In this document: in pieces, positions 50,074 through 58,649 of the stretch
How the letters are laid out: each line of letters starts with the position of its first letter
Numbering within the stretch: the first letter of the stretch is position 1
NCBI GenBank assembly: GCA_004431415.1
Contig: QPMI01000135.1
Coordinates: forward strand, 5,001-63,649
From: Cyanophora paradoxa
Taxonomy: Eukaryota; Glaucocystophyceae; Cyanophorales; Cyanophoraceae
Length of the DNA stretch: 58,649 nt
Direction: 5' to 3'
Made by a program: the position numbers and the translations under genes
The notes under the pieces: model-generated
The model's input: the letters and a program-made list of their open reading frames with translations, nothing else
Databases searched by the model: none
What the model was told of the DNA's origin: nothing

Positions 50074-50637
50074 TCACTGCGGCGGGTCGGCGGGCGCGCG
50101 CCTGCGCGGGGCGGGCGGGGGCGGCGGGGGCGCACCGGAGGCGGATGGGTCGGCGCGGACGCGCGCGGCGGCGGCGAGCAGCGCGCGCCGCGCCGCCGCG
50201 AGGGCCGCCGGTCCAGCCCCGGGGCGACCCCCCCGGCCCCAGCGCCAGCGCCGCCTGCCGCGCCGCCTCGGCGCGCGTTGAAGGGGCGGGGGCGGGCGGG
50301 GCACGTCGGCGCGGGCGCCCCAGCGGGCGAGGGCGTCGAGCTTGCGGTGGGGCCAGCGGGCGATGCCGGCCTCCCGGCAGAGCCGCTTGAAGGTCGTCGC
50401 CCCGAGGCTCAGCGCCCGCGCCGCCTCCTGCGCCCGAGTCGGCCCGCGCGGGCGGGGCGGGGCGGGCGGGGCGGGGCGGGCACGGGGACGGGGAGGTGGA
50501 AGAGGGCGGCGATGGCCTCCCGCGTGGGGGGCGGTCGGGCCGGCGCCTGCGGGCGGGGGCGCGGGGGTGAGCGCGCCGAGGGCGGGCGGGAGGCGCGCAG
50601 CCGCGCCATCCGCCGTTCGACGGTCGCGACGGTTCAT
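50074..50637 (-). CDS. RWP-RK domain transcription factor
   Basis: RWP-RK proteins are DNA-binding regulators best known from plants and algae (nitrogen response, gamete fate) and also found in other protists. Two minus-strand exons join to give the domain: REAIAALFHLP (about 50525-50492), then, across an intron with a GCGCAG acceptor, from 50427: EAARALSLGATTFKRLCREAG, then IARWPHRKLDALARW. This matches the family pattern (FHLP, EAA..L, LKR.CR..GI.RWP.RK). A possible start is the ATG at 50637 with one more small exon. The parts after the domain are Arg/Ala/Pro-rich. The gene is intron-dense, like H3 and AAA+. Confidence 0.8.
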   Translation of the reverse strand: MNRRDRRTADGAAARLPPALGALTPAPPPAGAGPTAPHAGGHRRPLPPPRPRARPAPPAPPRPRGPTRAQEAARALSLGATTFKRLCREAGIARWPHRKLDALARWGARADVPRPPPPLQRAPRRRGRRRWRWGRGGRPGAGPAALAAARRALLAAAARVRADPSASGAPPPPPPAPRRRAPADPPQ

Positions 50638-52139
50638 GATCAGAAACGGAGACCCTTCATCGACTTCGAGGCTTTATGGGGTGAATTTTACGAACTAACG
50701 AATTAAGAGTTAACGGGTTCGGAGTTATGCAACGTTGAACAGCTTTCGGGCTTCGAAGAACACAGATGAGAGCGGCCCGGCGCCGGCCCCGGGCCCGGGG
50801 GCGGAGGGGCGCACGTGCGCGGCGGGGAGCGGGGCGGCCGGGCCCGCGTGCCCCTCCCCGCGGCCGGCGGCACCTCGGCCCCGCGGGCACAGCCCCAGCC
50901 CGAGGCGGCCGGGAGAGGGGCCCGGCCCGGCCCGCGGCGCCGGCGGCTGGAGCTCGGCGCCGTAGAGGGGCCCCGGCGCGGGTAGCCCCGGACCCAGAGA
51001 CCGTCGTGGAGCCGGCCGCCTGCAGCTGGCGCCTGCGCGATCGGAGGCGCCGCGCGCCCCGTCGGGCCCCGGAGCGCGGCGCGGTGCGGGCACGTGCACC
51101 GGCGCGTCCCAGGCCGCGACTCCAGCGTCCTCCGCGCACACGCAGCCGCGGCGAACGCGTGCCGCGGGACTTCGAAGGCGCGCCCGTCGGGCCGAGGGCC
51201 AAGCGTGCCAGGCGTGCGGTCTCTTCGATGTAGCTCGCGGTCCGCCTGCGGCTGAGCCTTTGAGACACTCGCATGCGCGGGCGGGCGCGCTTTCGCGCAC
51301 CTGGATTCCATGGCAAGCCGCAGGGCTGAGCGAGGTCGTTTCGAACTTCGGGACTTCGGGACTCGGTCACGGCTCAGCGAGAGCTGGCGTGTTGCTTGGT
51401 GAAAACTTCGAATTCCGTGTTGCTCGGTGCACAGCTCCGGATCCACAGAGGCAGCTGCAGCTCCTTTGTGTTTGCTTACCCCTAATTTAGGACTACGGCT
51501 ACCCCCATTGCCAGCGTCGGAAGCGTCCGATCGTCGGCGCTGCGTCGCTGAGCGCGCTTTCATCACAGCAACAGCGTTTTGCTATTGAATTCGATCGAAT
51601 TCGAAGCGCGCTGCCGCTGCTCACCGCCAGCGACTTCGCTTCGGCGCCACGCGAGGGAGCCTCTGCTTTTGCGGCGCTTTGCCCCTGCAGCGACCTGCAA
51701 CTCTCAGACCAGGCAGCCATACGTATAGCTACGGCTCCCCGCACCCGCACGGCTCCGACGCAGAAGGAGGCTCAAGCTCCCCGCATCCGCACGGCTCCGA
51801 CGCAGAAGGAGGCTCAAGCTCCGGTTCTGCAGAGCGCGCAATCAGACTTGTGGTTCGTCCCGCCTGTCCCTCCTTTCCCCTGAAGCTTCTTGATCTTCGC
51901 TACGCAGTTCACGTTTGCGCTAGTGTCTTGCTTCTTCTTCTCTTTCGCGGCAGGCGCCAACGCCACACCCGCCCGCCGCGGGCCCCGGTCAGCGGCGCCC
52001 GCCCCCTCCGCCCGCCTGGTTTGAGGACACGCGGAGCCCTTCGCCCACTCCTGCTCGCTCGCTGCAGGGGAGGCCCCGAGGAGGCGGCGGCGGAGGAGCC
52101 GCTCTGGCCGCCGCCGGCCGGGTCGAGCCTCTGCTGCGG
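50638..52139. other. Unresolved; possible exons
   Basis: A minus-strand ORF ending at 50725 (SSVFFEARKLFNVA) and a plus-strand ORF ending at about 51233 both contain short protein-like stretches. No donor/acceptor chain convinced me. A tandem 45-base repeat (CCGCACGGCTCCGACGCAG) occurs at about 51736-51820. Confidence 0.35.
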
Positions 52140-53903
52140 GCCGTGGCGGGGCTCCAGCTCCGCGCGGGCGGGGTGGCGGCGGCGGCGGACGTCTCCGCGG
52201 AGCGCCTCGCGGCCAAGCTCGCGTCGTCTGAGCGGGTAGGGCCGTTTCCCCCTTCCCCGCCGCCACCCCCCCCCCCCCCCCCCCCCCCCCCCGCTCCCCC
52301 CCCTCCCTCTTCCGCCCCGCTCGAGCTTCCGTTCGTTTCGCCGACCTGCGCCGGCGCGTTGCGGCGCAGGTGCTGCGCGCTGTGCGGGCGGAGCTGACGC
52401 GCTTCTCGGCGGCGGCGGGGCGGTGGCCGGCGCCTCGGACGCCTCGGACGACCTCGTCGGCGTCGTCTACACGTGGTGCGCCCCGCCCGCCCGCTCGCCG
52501 CCCGCCGCCGGCGCCCTCGGCGACGCCGTGCGACGCCTCGAGCTCGGCCGCGGCCGCAGGCGAACGGAAGCGACCCGGCGTGGGCGCGGCGGGCGAGGCG
52601 CACAAGGCGGAGCTCCGGGTCGCGAGCAGCAGCAAGCCCGCGAACGGCAAGCCGCTGAGACAGGCCACAACAGCCACAACAGGTGGGCGCCCCGCGTCGA
52701 CGTCCGGGGCGCCCTCCGTGCAAACGTCGAACGTGCCCGTGCAGGCGGCGGAGACGTGCCCCGACGCCCTCCGCGCCCAGGCACGCCGCGCTTCCGCTCC
52801 AAGGAGGTGCGCTTCCCCGTACCCCTACCATTCCTTCCCCCTCGATCTCCAACGCCCTTGCACGCGCCCCGCAGGATGCGCACCTCCTCGTCGAGCGGTG
52901 CGCAGAGGAGTCCCTGCGCGCCGTCGCGCCGATCCATGGTGCCCCGTGCCCCTTCTGCGCTCCTTCCGCCCTCCCGTTGAACCCGGTACCCAGGGACGGG
53001 ACGGGACGGGGCGCTGGACGGGGGCGAGCCGGAGGCGCTGCCGGGCAGCTGAGGGCCTCTCCCTGCACCGGCCGGCGGCGGGGCGGCGCGGGGCCGGGAC
53101 AAGGAGAAGGAGAAGGCCGCTGGGGAGGCCCTCGCGGCCCTCCTCCGGTGCGCAGCCGACCTCCGCGGCGAGGTGCGCCCCTTCTTCCATCCCCTCCCTC
53201 CCCGCTCCTCAAGCCGATGTCGGGTGGAGCGGCGGGGCAGGCGGCCGCTCTCCGCGCTTCCAGGGGCGCCCGGGCCGCGAGGACAGTGGCCCGCCCCGCG
53301 CCCGAGCCCTCCTTCCCGTTCGCCGCTACTACCCATCCCCCCCTTACCCAGCCGAACGTGTACCCAGCTGGAGGACGCGCTGGCGCCGGCCCCGCGCTCG
53401 GCGGTGCACGCGGCGGCGGCGCTGTACGGCCCTGCGCGCGCCGGCGCCAAGGCGAGCTGGCCCCTGCTCGCCGCTACCAGGCGACCCGGAGCGCGAGTGG
53501 CCGGGCGGGGTGCGGGGACGCTGCCGGGGCCCAGCTCCCAAGCTGGAGGCGGACCACCTCCGCACCATTCGCGCTCAAGGCCGTCCGAGAGAACCAGCTT
53601 TTGGGGAGAACCAACTAGCTCCGAGTTGCCGCCCCCGGAACACATGATAGGAGCCAGCCTGTCCGGCCGCCTCTGGAGCTCGTCCTCTTTGCAGTCACGC
53701 GCCATGAGAAGGTGAGAACCGCCCTACTGCATATACAACCGCAGCTGCTTACTGCAGACCTGCCGCAGTTCCGCGTATTCGGAGGCCTTAGCGCAGACGA
53801 CCTGGCGGCGGAGAGACTCTACTCAGTGACAAGTGCGATGTGGAACCACTTCAATCTTAACGAGGCCACACTGGAAGAATGGGACGCGCGCATCCGCCTA
53901 TAG
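52140..53903 (+). CDS. Intron-dense gene, helical protein of unknown function
   Basis: Exon chain on the plus strand: to 52235 (VSAERLAAKLASSER), 52370-52682 (RAVRAELTRFSAAAG, DLVGVVYTWCAPPARS), 52745-52806, 52875-52985 (AHLLVERCAEESLRAV, HGAPCPFC), one ending at 53172 (EKEKAAGEALAALLRC), one near 53374-53452 (LEDALAPAPRSAVHAA), and a last exon to the stop at 53903 (FGGLSADDLAAERLYSVTS, NLNEATLEEWDARIRL). Introns have GTAGG, GTGGG, GTGCG and GTACC donors and GCAG acceptors. One intron (52236-52369) holds a run of about 30 C. One missing G near 52427 is needed. Mostly alpha-helical; no family recognised. Some exon ends are approximate. Confidence 0.5.
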
Positions 53904-54098
53904 TTGAGCGCAAGCTCAAGACAGCGGAGAGAAGAAAGAAAGTGAGCCCGCGAGACAGCGCTTGCACACTTCTCGCTCACTAATCGCGCTACAGAACAAC
54001 CCGAAAACAGGGCTGGAGACCCAGGAAACCAAGAGGAGGCGAGGTGGCAGACAGCGGTACGGCCACACCGGGCCCGCGCGCTGCCGAATCTGACCGCA

Positions 54099-54619
54099 AT
54101 GGCAGACGTGACGAGCTCACGAAAGCCTCAACTCGCTCCCCGGTCCACGCAAGTCCGCCTCAGCGGGGCCGGAGGCCAGCGCGCCATGAAAGCCCTCATG
54201 CACGGTGCGCGGCGCACAGCGAGGTTATATGATACATGTAGTCGCACATCTGATACCTGTGTAGGCAAAGCGGGCAACCCGCGGCGCGGCGCCCTCGCCG
54301 AACGCGCAAGCGAAGGCCCTGGCGACGCTCAGGACCAAGTCCACGCCGCGGTCACCTCCTCGTCGTACAGGGCGGAGTTCTACATAGACGACGTGGAGGC
54401 CATGACGAAGAAGCACATGACGGACCCGAGGCCAGCACCTGGCTGTACGAGCTGTGTCAGGCGCGGGCGATCGGTTTCTTGGCTGACTCGGCCAAGACGA
54501 GCACTTTCGCGCATCACCGCACCGTACAGATCGCCCTCAAGTCAAAGGACGACCAACTGAAGCTCTTCGGAGTGCCACGATGCGACCCATCTTCGTCGTC
54601 AGAGTGTACCCCCAGTTAG
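54099..54619 (+). CDS. Hypothetical protein with one frameshift
   Basis: Protein-like from about 54350: SSSYRAEFYIDDVEAMTKKH, then, after one missing C near 54426, EASTWLYELCQARAIGFLA, AKTSTFAHHRTVQIALKSKD and DQLKLFGVPRCDP to the stop at 54619. The first 80 codons are weaker and the start is unsure. No family recognised. It follows the preceding intron-dense gene on the same strand and could be its downstream part or a mobile-element remnant. Confidence 0.45.
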
Positions 54620-56595
54620 CTTAAAGGGGACACTCTCTAGGTTTCATGGGACCTGCGTCCGTACACAGATTGGCCAAACCAGTTGAAACCACGCACTCTA
54701 AGGAGCCCGGAGTGGCAGAAATCCTTGTTCAATCACGAATAATGATTGTAGACAAGCTCTGTAGGTCGGCGCCGCGGTCGGGCGGATGCACGAGCTCCAC
54801 CCGGTCCGATGTCCGAAAGGCTTAGTCCCGTAGGTTCATCTCTCGACTTGACACAGATGGACACTCAGTTATACCTCTAGCCATTTGTCTCGGTGTGTGC
54901 GAATTCATTGATATGGTCGGGCGGACGCGCGCTGGCACGTACGGTCACCTGGAACCGATTGGCCGAAAGACTGAGGGGGTACAGGTCATGTTTGACCTTT
55001 GACTTAACAGAAGCGATGACCACGCAGAAGAAGAAGAATGAATCGAAGCTCCGCCGGCCGCGGATCCGGACCGTGGCGCGCGCGGGGGGCGGGCCACATG
55101 ACCAGGGGTACAAGGATCGACTCAGCTCGAGCTGCGCAGGAGCTCGAGCTGCAGCTGCAGCGCTCAGTGCGCATGCTGCGTGCGTAGCCTGCAGCTAGCG
55201 CTAGCTATAGGTGGCCACGTTCGCGCGCGCGCGTTCCGCGATGTGTCCCGCATGCGCACGGCGACGCAGCACAGCGCAGCGATAGCGGCCCGTGCGCGCG
55301 TGGCCAGCCGCGGCGCCGACGTTCGTCCTCAGTCATGATGAGCGCATCGCGCGCCGCAATGGTCGGCCAGCCAGCATGGCCGTGCGCGGCGCGGGAACTG
55401 TTCGCCGCGGCAGCAGCCGCGAGCTAGCGCTCGCCGCTGTTGCGGCAGCTCTGCCAGCCTTGCATGCGGAACGACTACGAAGCAGACCCGCCAGCCTCGG
55501 AATGGCCCCCTGCCCTCGATATGCCCTTACTCGAGCAGGTGTGTGCGCAGTGAAATTTTGCAATTGTAGCGATTCAGTTTGTACACGCGATACAGTCACA
55601 GAATTATAATTATTCGCTTGCAAATTCGAATATTAATTCGTTTTCAATAAGCTCAGCAGTGAGTGGGGGCGTTGCGCGAACAAGGTGCAGATCGACTGGC
55701 GGACTTCCAGACGCAGAGGAGGCTGAAGTGCTGAAGTCCTCACTCTCATGGGAAGCGCATCATCTGTTGCACTCAGTGTTTCATTGTCCGACTTGAGACA
55801 CTGAATTCCCCTTTAAATTAATGCCGGCAGTGTTTACTGTCGCGCTGCAGCAACATATTACTGCGACAACCGCGGCGGAAGAAGGGGCAGCACGGCGGCG
55901 GAATGAAGGTCGTTTCGCGCCCAGAACGTGGAGGATGTCTGCTGGTTCGTGATCATTCTGCATATTCCGATGTGTATTCCCCTTATAATTAACTTGGCAA
56001 ATTAGTACGGGTTGAATCTCTACCGAACCGTAAAGAAGTTATTTTGCATATAGGAAGCCGGGGCGGGCAACCAGTTCTACATCGTCCGCCTCACGTTGTG
56101 TATTGGCACTTCGATGGCTTGCAAGTACAATATCTGTTAAACGGAACGCGCTCACGGTCTATTCGCTGCGGGCGAACACCTGAAGAGATTAAAGCTTATG
56201 TACGGGACTGGTGCATCATGATCAGCACGGGGACTGTATTGTGGTATTTATTGAATTTTATTCGCTTAATACTTGTTTGTTTACCCGTGCTGCGACTTTA
56301 GCTCCTGGGACGAGGGGCGGACCAGCAGATTTTCAGCGCCTTGTTGAGGCCATAGAGCGGAGGAGCACGAGCGCGAAGAATGTGAGCAGCAGGAGCGAGA
56401 GCGCTTCAAGGCCGATGCAACCAACAGCCACATGTACCTATGCCGACGCCCCCCGACGTCGAGTGTGATGGCGACCTGCACCTGCCGCCATGAGCTCGAG
56501 CAGGAACGGCACTGCGGCCCCTCCCACATGACGAGGTGACAGCTGCTCCGATGCACCTGTGTCGAGGAAGATGCGGAGGCACTGGAGGGTTGGCC
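54620..56595. other. Lower-G+C region, no firm gene
   Basis: A short ORF at 56044-56301 (+, 85 aa) contains YWHFDGLQVQYLLNG and a hydrophobic C-terminal segment, and a stretch near 56370 reads CEQQERERFKADATNSHMYL in one frame. Both could be exons, but no gene model is supported. TTATAATTA-type sequences are frequent. Confidence 0.35.
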
Positions 56596-56596
56596 G

Positions 56597-57103
56597 ATGG
56601 AGCCTGATCAAGTGCGCCGAGTCCTCTCGGCTGTCATCGGCGCCCTGTCCTGCAGCCCCGTCAGCATTCGCACTTCTGAAGATGGCAAACGAGGAGGCGC
56701 GCACCATTCCTCTACCAACACGAAGCTGCTGAAGGACGAGGAAGAGAAGGAGAGCCATGTGATTCGTGTGGCTGCACCACTAGGTAATTATTCAAACGTG
56801 GACAACTTTTCAATTGAGCGACTCACGGACGTGCATGCAGGCGACACGGCCTTCTTCTGTCCACGTCCGTTCGCATCACCATCCACGAATACTGCAAGTA
56901 CACATGTATGCCAACGTGCGTATGCAGACGTTTCTATTAGCCCTGCAATTTCGGCGAAGCCTCTTCGGGCGAGCCTCTTCGGGCGAAGCCTCTTCCGAAT
57001 GTCAATGGTGAACGGGCGGATCTATTTTTTTCCACTCGAGTCGATTGGTCCGAGCGTCCAGAGTCGCAACCTCCGCAATGAAGGCGAACGGTCTCCGACG
57101 TGA
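56597..57103 (+). CDS. Doubtful ORF
   Basis: 168 codons, open and of mixed composition (VRRVLSAVIGALSCSP, KDEEEKESHVIRVAAPLGNY), but the last third runs into a short tandem repeat (CGAAGCCTCTTCGGG) and the 57-kb repeat unit, so it is not a conserved C-terminus. Listed because nothing else explains the stretch. Confidence 0.25.
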   Translation: MEPDQVRRVLSAVIGALSCSPVSIRTSEDGKRGGAHHSSTNTKLLKDEEEKESHVIRVAAPLGNYSNVDNFSIERLTDVHAGDTAFFCPRPFASPSTNTASTHVCQRAYADVSISPAISAKPLRASLFGRSLFRMSMVNGRIYFFPLESIGPSVQSRNLRNEGERSPT

Positions 57104-57294
57104 CACAGTGAACTGACAGGCGGCCAACCCCACTGATTTATTTTCGCAGTCATAGCTCCCCTAAAATTCCGCCCGTGAGCGTCGCGCGAAAATCGCATTT
57201 CCCTCACGGATCAATTCCGGTATTTATACCCCGGCTCGATCGCGAAACCCCAAAAAGTGGGAACCGGTCCCGCCCGGTCCCGCGACGAAAGGCC
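57001..57294. repeat. Start of a ~1.34-kb repeat unit, copy 1
   Basis: Imperfectly matches 58343-58649 (mostly substitutions and small indels) in the same orientation. It contains GGTGAACGG, a T run, CATAGCTCCC and TCCGGTATTTATACC. Confidence 0.85.
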
Positions 57295-57975
57295 GCCATA
57301 GACGCCCCAGAGCGATGCAGAGTTACAGATTAGGGCGCGCACATCACCATGAGCTCGATTTCGGCCGCCGTCGATGCTCCAGTGCGAAGAGTCGGCCGAA
57401 ATTTCGACCCAGCCGATCCCGCCCGGTCCCACGACGCGCGCAATCGATGCGTTCTCGCGCGCATAGACATAGCACGGCCTGCGCACTCCAGGAATCCGCT
57501 TCTCGGAGCCGGAACAGTGCAGGAAGGTACCCAGCGGCAAAAATTCGATCCTGCACAGTCCCGGGCAACTTTCCGCGCGCCGACGCCGCGGCGCATGCGC
57601 GGAACAATAGCATATGCATTCGAGATGTAGACGAAGCCTTTTGCACGGGCTCCAAATGCGCCGGCCGCGAGGACCCAGCCGACCCCGAAAATTCGATCCT
57701 GCACGAACCTGCACATCTTTTCGCGCGCCCTCGCAGCCCCACGCATGCCCATCGCTACAGTATTCATTTAACATCTTTTCAAAGCCTTCTCCAAGCTCTG
57801 CGGACGCGACGAAAGCACGAGAACCCAGTCGTATTTCCGCGCGCCCTCGCCTCCGCAGCCCTGGACATGTACATCGATCATGTATGTATCCGAGAATCTG
57901 TTTAAACGATTCATAAGCTCTGTGCATGCGCCTGGCCGCGAGAACCTCGCCCCTTCCCTCAACATCTTCTCTCAA
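57211..57975 (-). CDS. ORF of unknown function within the terminal repeat unit
   Basis: Encodes 254 aa. Protein-like parts: YESFKQILGYIHDRCTCPG, EGFEKMLNEYCSDGHAWGC and RRPCYVYARENASIARVVG. The C-terminal motif PTFWGFAIEPGYKYRN recurs in the next repeat copy (58632-58441) as PTFWSFAIEPWYKIPES with a longer tail. Internal sequence similarity (AGSNF/CRIEF stretches) hints at repeated modules. Presence in two diverged copies supports coding, but no family is recognised. Confidence 0.4.
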   Translation of the reverse strand: MREDVEGRGEVLAARRMHRAYESFKQILGYIHDRCTCPGLRRRGRAEIRLGSRAFVASAELGEGFEKMLNEYCSDGHAWGCEGARKDVQVRAGSNFRGRLGPRGRRIWSPCKRLRLHLECICYCSAHAPRRRRAESCPGLCRIEFLPLGTFLHCSGSEKRIPGVRRPCYVYARENASIARVVGPGGIGWVEISADSSHWSIDGGRNRAHGDVRALICNSASLWGVYGGLSSRDRAGPVPTFWGFAIEPGYKYRN

Positions 57976-58146
57976 TTTCCTCAGGGCCTCGAGCTCAACT
58001 ACAGCTAGCTATAGCTGATTGGCAGGACCACTCCTCCCCTTCATTATATTCTCTCTCAGCTGCACCAATTCTCCGTATTACAGAATTATATTCTCTCAGG
58101 ACAACTCCTGTCAGGCCCGCCACTGAGAGCCACGACAGCACACGAT

Positions 58147-58215
58147 CGCGATAAATAAGGGGACCAGGACGGGGACCGCGGCGATAAAATAAGGGACCAG
58201 GACGGGGACCGCAGC
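58147..58215. repeat. Tandem ~40-base repeat, two copies
   Basis: Two copies of a unit with GCGATAAAATAAGG and GGACCAGGACGGGGACCGC, followed by a TTTAAATAG sequence. Possibly a promoter with duplicated TATA-like boxes. Confidence 0.6.
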
Positions 58216-58342
58216 GACTCATGATTTAAATAGGGCATGGCGAGGGGCGGGCCGCGACGGGTCGCGATGCAAAAGGGGGGCGCAAAGGGGCGGCAAGGGC
58301 TTCGCCCGATGTTTGGACCCGCAGGGCCCAGGGCTGTCCGTA

Positions 58343-58649
58343 GGTCGATGGTGAACGGCCCCATCTATTTTTTTTTCCACCGCTCTATGATTCGTCCGAG
58401 CGTCCAGATCGCAACCTCCGCAAGGCGAACGTCTCCGACGTCACACAGTAGAACTTTCGGCGGCCAACCTCCACTGATTTATTTCGGAGTCATAGCTCCC
58501 TAGAATTTGCTCAAGACGACCGCTCTCCCATTGGCGTCGCGCGAAAATCGCATTTCCATGACGGATCGATTCCGGTATTTTATACCACGGTTCGATCGCG
58601 AAACTCCAAAAAGTGGGACCGGTCCCGCCCAAACCCGCGACGAAAGCCC
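58343..58649. repeat. Start of the ~1.34-kb repeat unit, copy 2, cut by window end
   Basis: Second, diverged copy of 57001-57294. An ORF on the minus strand (58632-58441) continues past the window edge. Confidence 0.85.

Overview
This window looks like nuclear or nucleus-dependent eukaryotic DNA of very high G+C. Several genes carry short canonical GT-AG introns, there is a truncated LINE-type retrotransposon with a target-site duplication, and there are no ribosome-binding sites or operons. Mixed with this are intron-poor genes of the kind carried by large eukaryotic DNA viruses: a primase fused to a herpesvirus-type origin-binding helicase, a TFIIB-like factor, a Skp1/BTB-like protein, RING proteins, a GIY-YIG nuclease and a possible beta-propeller protein. 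The best readings are an intron-containing giant-virus (nucleocytovirus- or mirusvirus-like) genome, or such a genome inserted in a protist or algal chromosome. The sequence alone does not decide between them, and no capsid gene or viral DNA polymerase lies in the window.

Layout. 0-6 kb: a LINE 3' scrap, a complete nine-exon histone H3 variant (2015-3080, +), a two-part repeat cluster (3.6-5.1 kb) and a Skp1-like gene (-). 6.3-12.9 kb: a RING-like gene (-) whose start codon is the insertion site of a 4.1-kb LINE fragment. 13.5-17.6 kb: TFIIB (-), a second two-part repeat cluster, and an unknown gene (+). 18.8-28.4 kb: a zinc-knuckle gene, its chimeric duplicate, the 5.6-kb primase/helicase gene (all -), a RING gene (+) and a small repeat protein (+). 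28.5-36.2 kb: repeat arrays with weak ORFs between them. 36.4-41.8 kb: a possible propeller gene (+), a GIY-YIG nuclease (-) and an intron-dense AAA+ ATPase (-). 42-54.6 kb: very GC-rich DNA in which partial intron-dense genes can be seen, including a clear RWP-RK gene. 54.6-58.6 kb: lower G+C, few convincing genes, and a repeat unit of about 1.34 kb running off the end.

Two observations shape the whole annotation. First, an 11-base motif, GGCGAGTYTCC, recurs more than 80 times in intergenic arrays, and every large cluster has the same polarity: plus-oriented copies, then minus-oriented copies. With an origin-binding helicase nearby, an origin or segregation role is a testable guess. Second, many genes appear broken by single-base frameshifts, but every break I could resolve is one missing base in a short G or C run. 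This looks more like homopolymer under-calling than decay, so I annotate these genes as intact with indels.

Two gene classes are visible. Intron-poor genes often have a TATA-like box about 45-65 bases before the ATG. Intron-dense genes (H3, AAA+, RWP-RK) have introns of roughly 50-100 bases, usually GTGCG donors and GCAG acceptors, and no clear TATA box.
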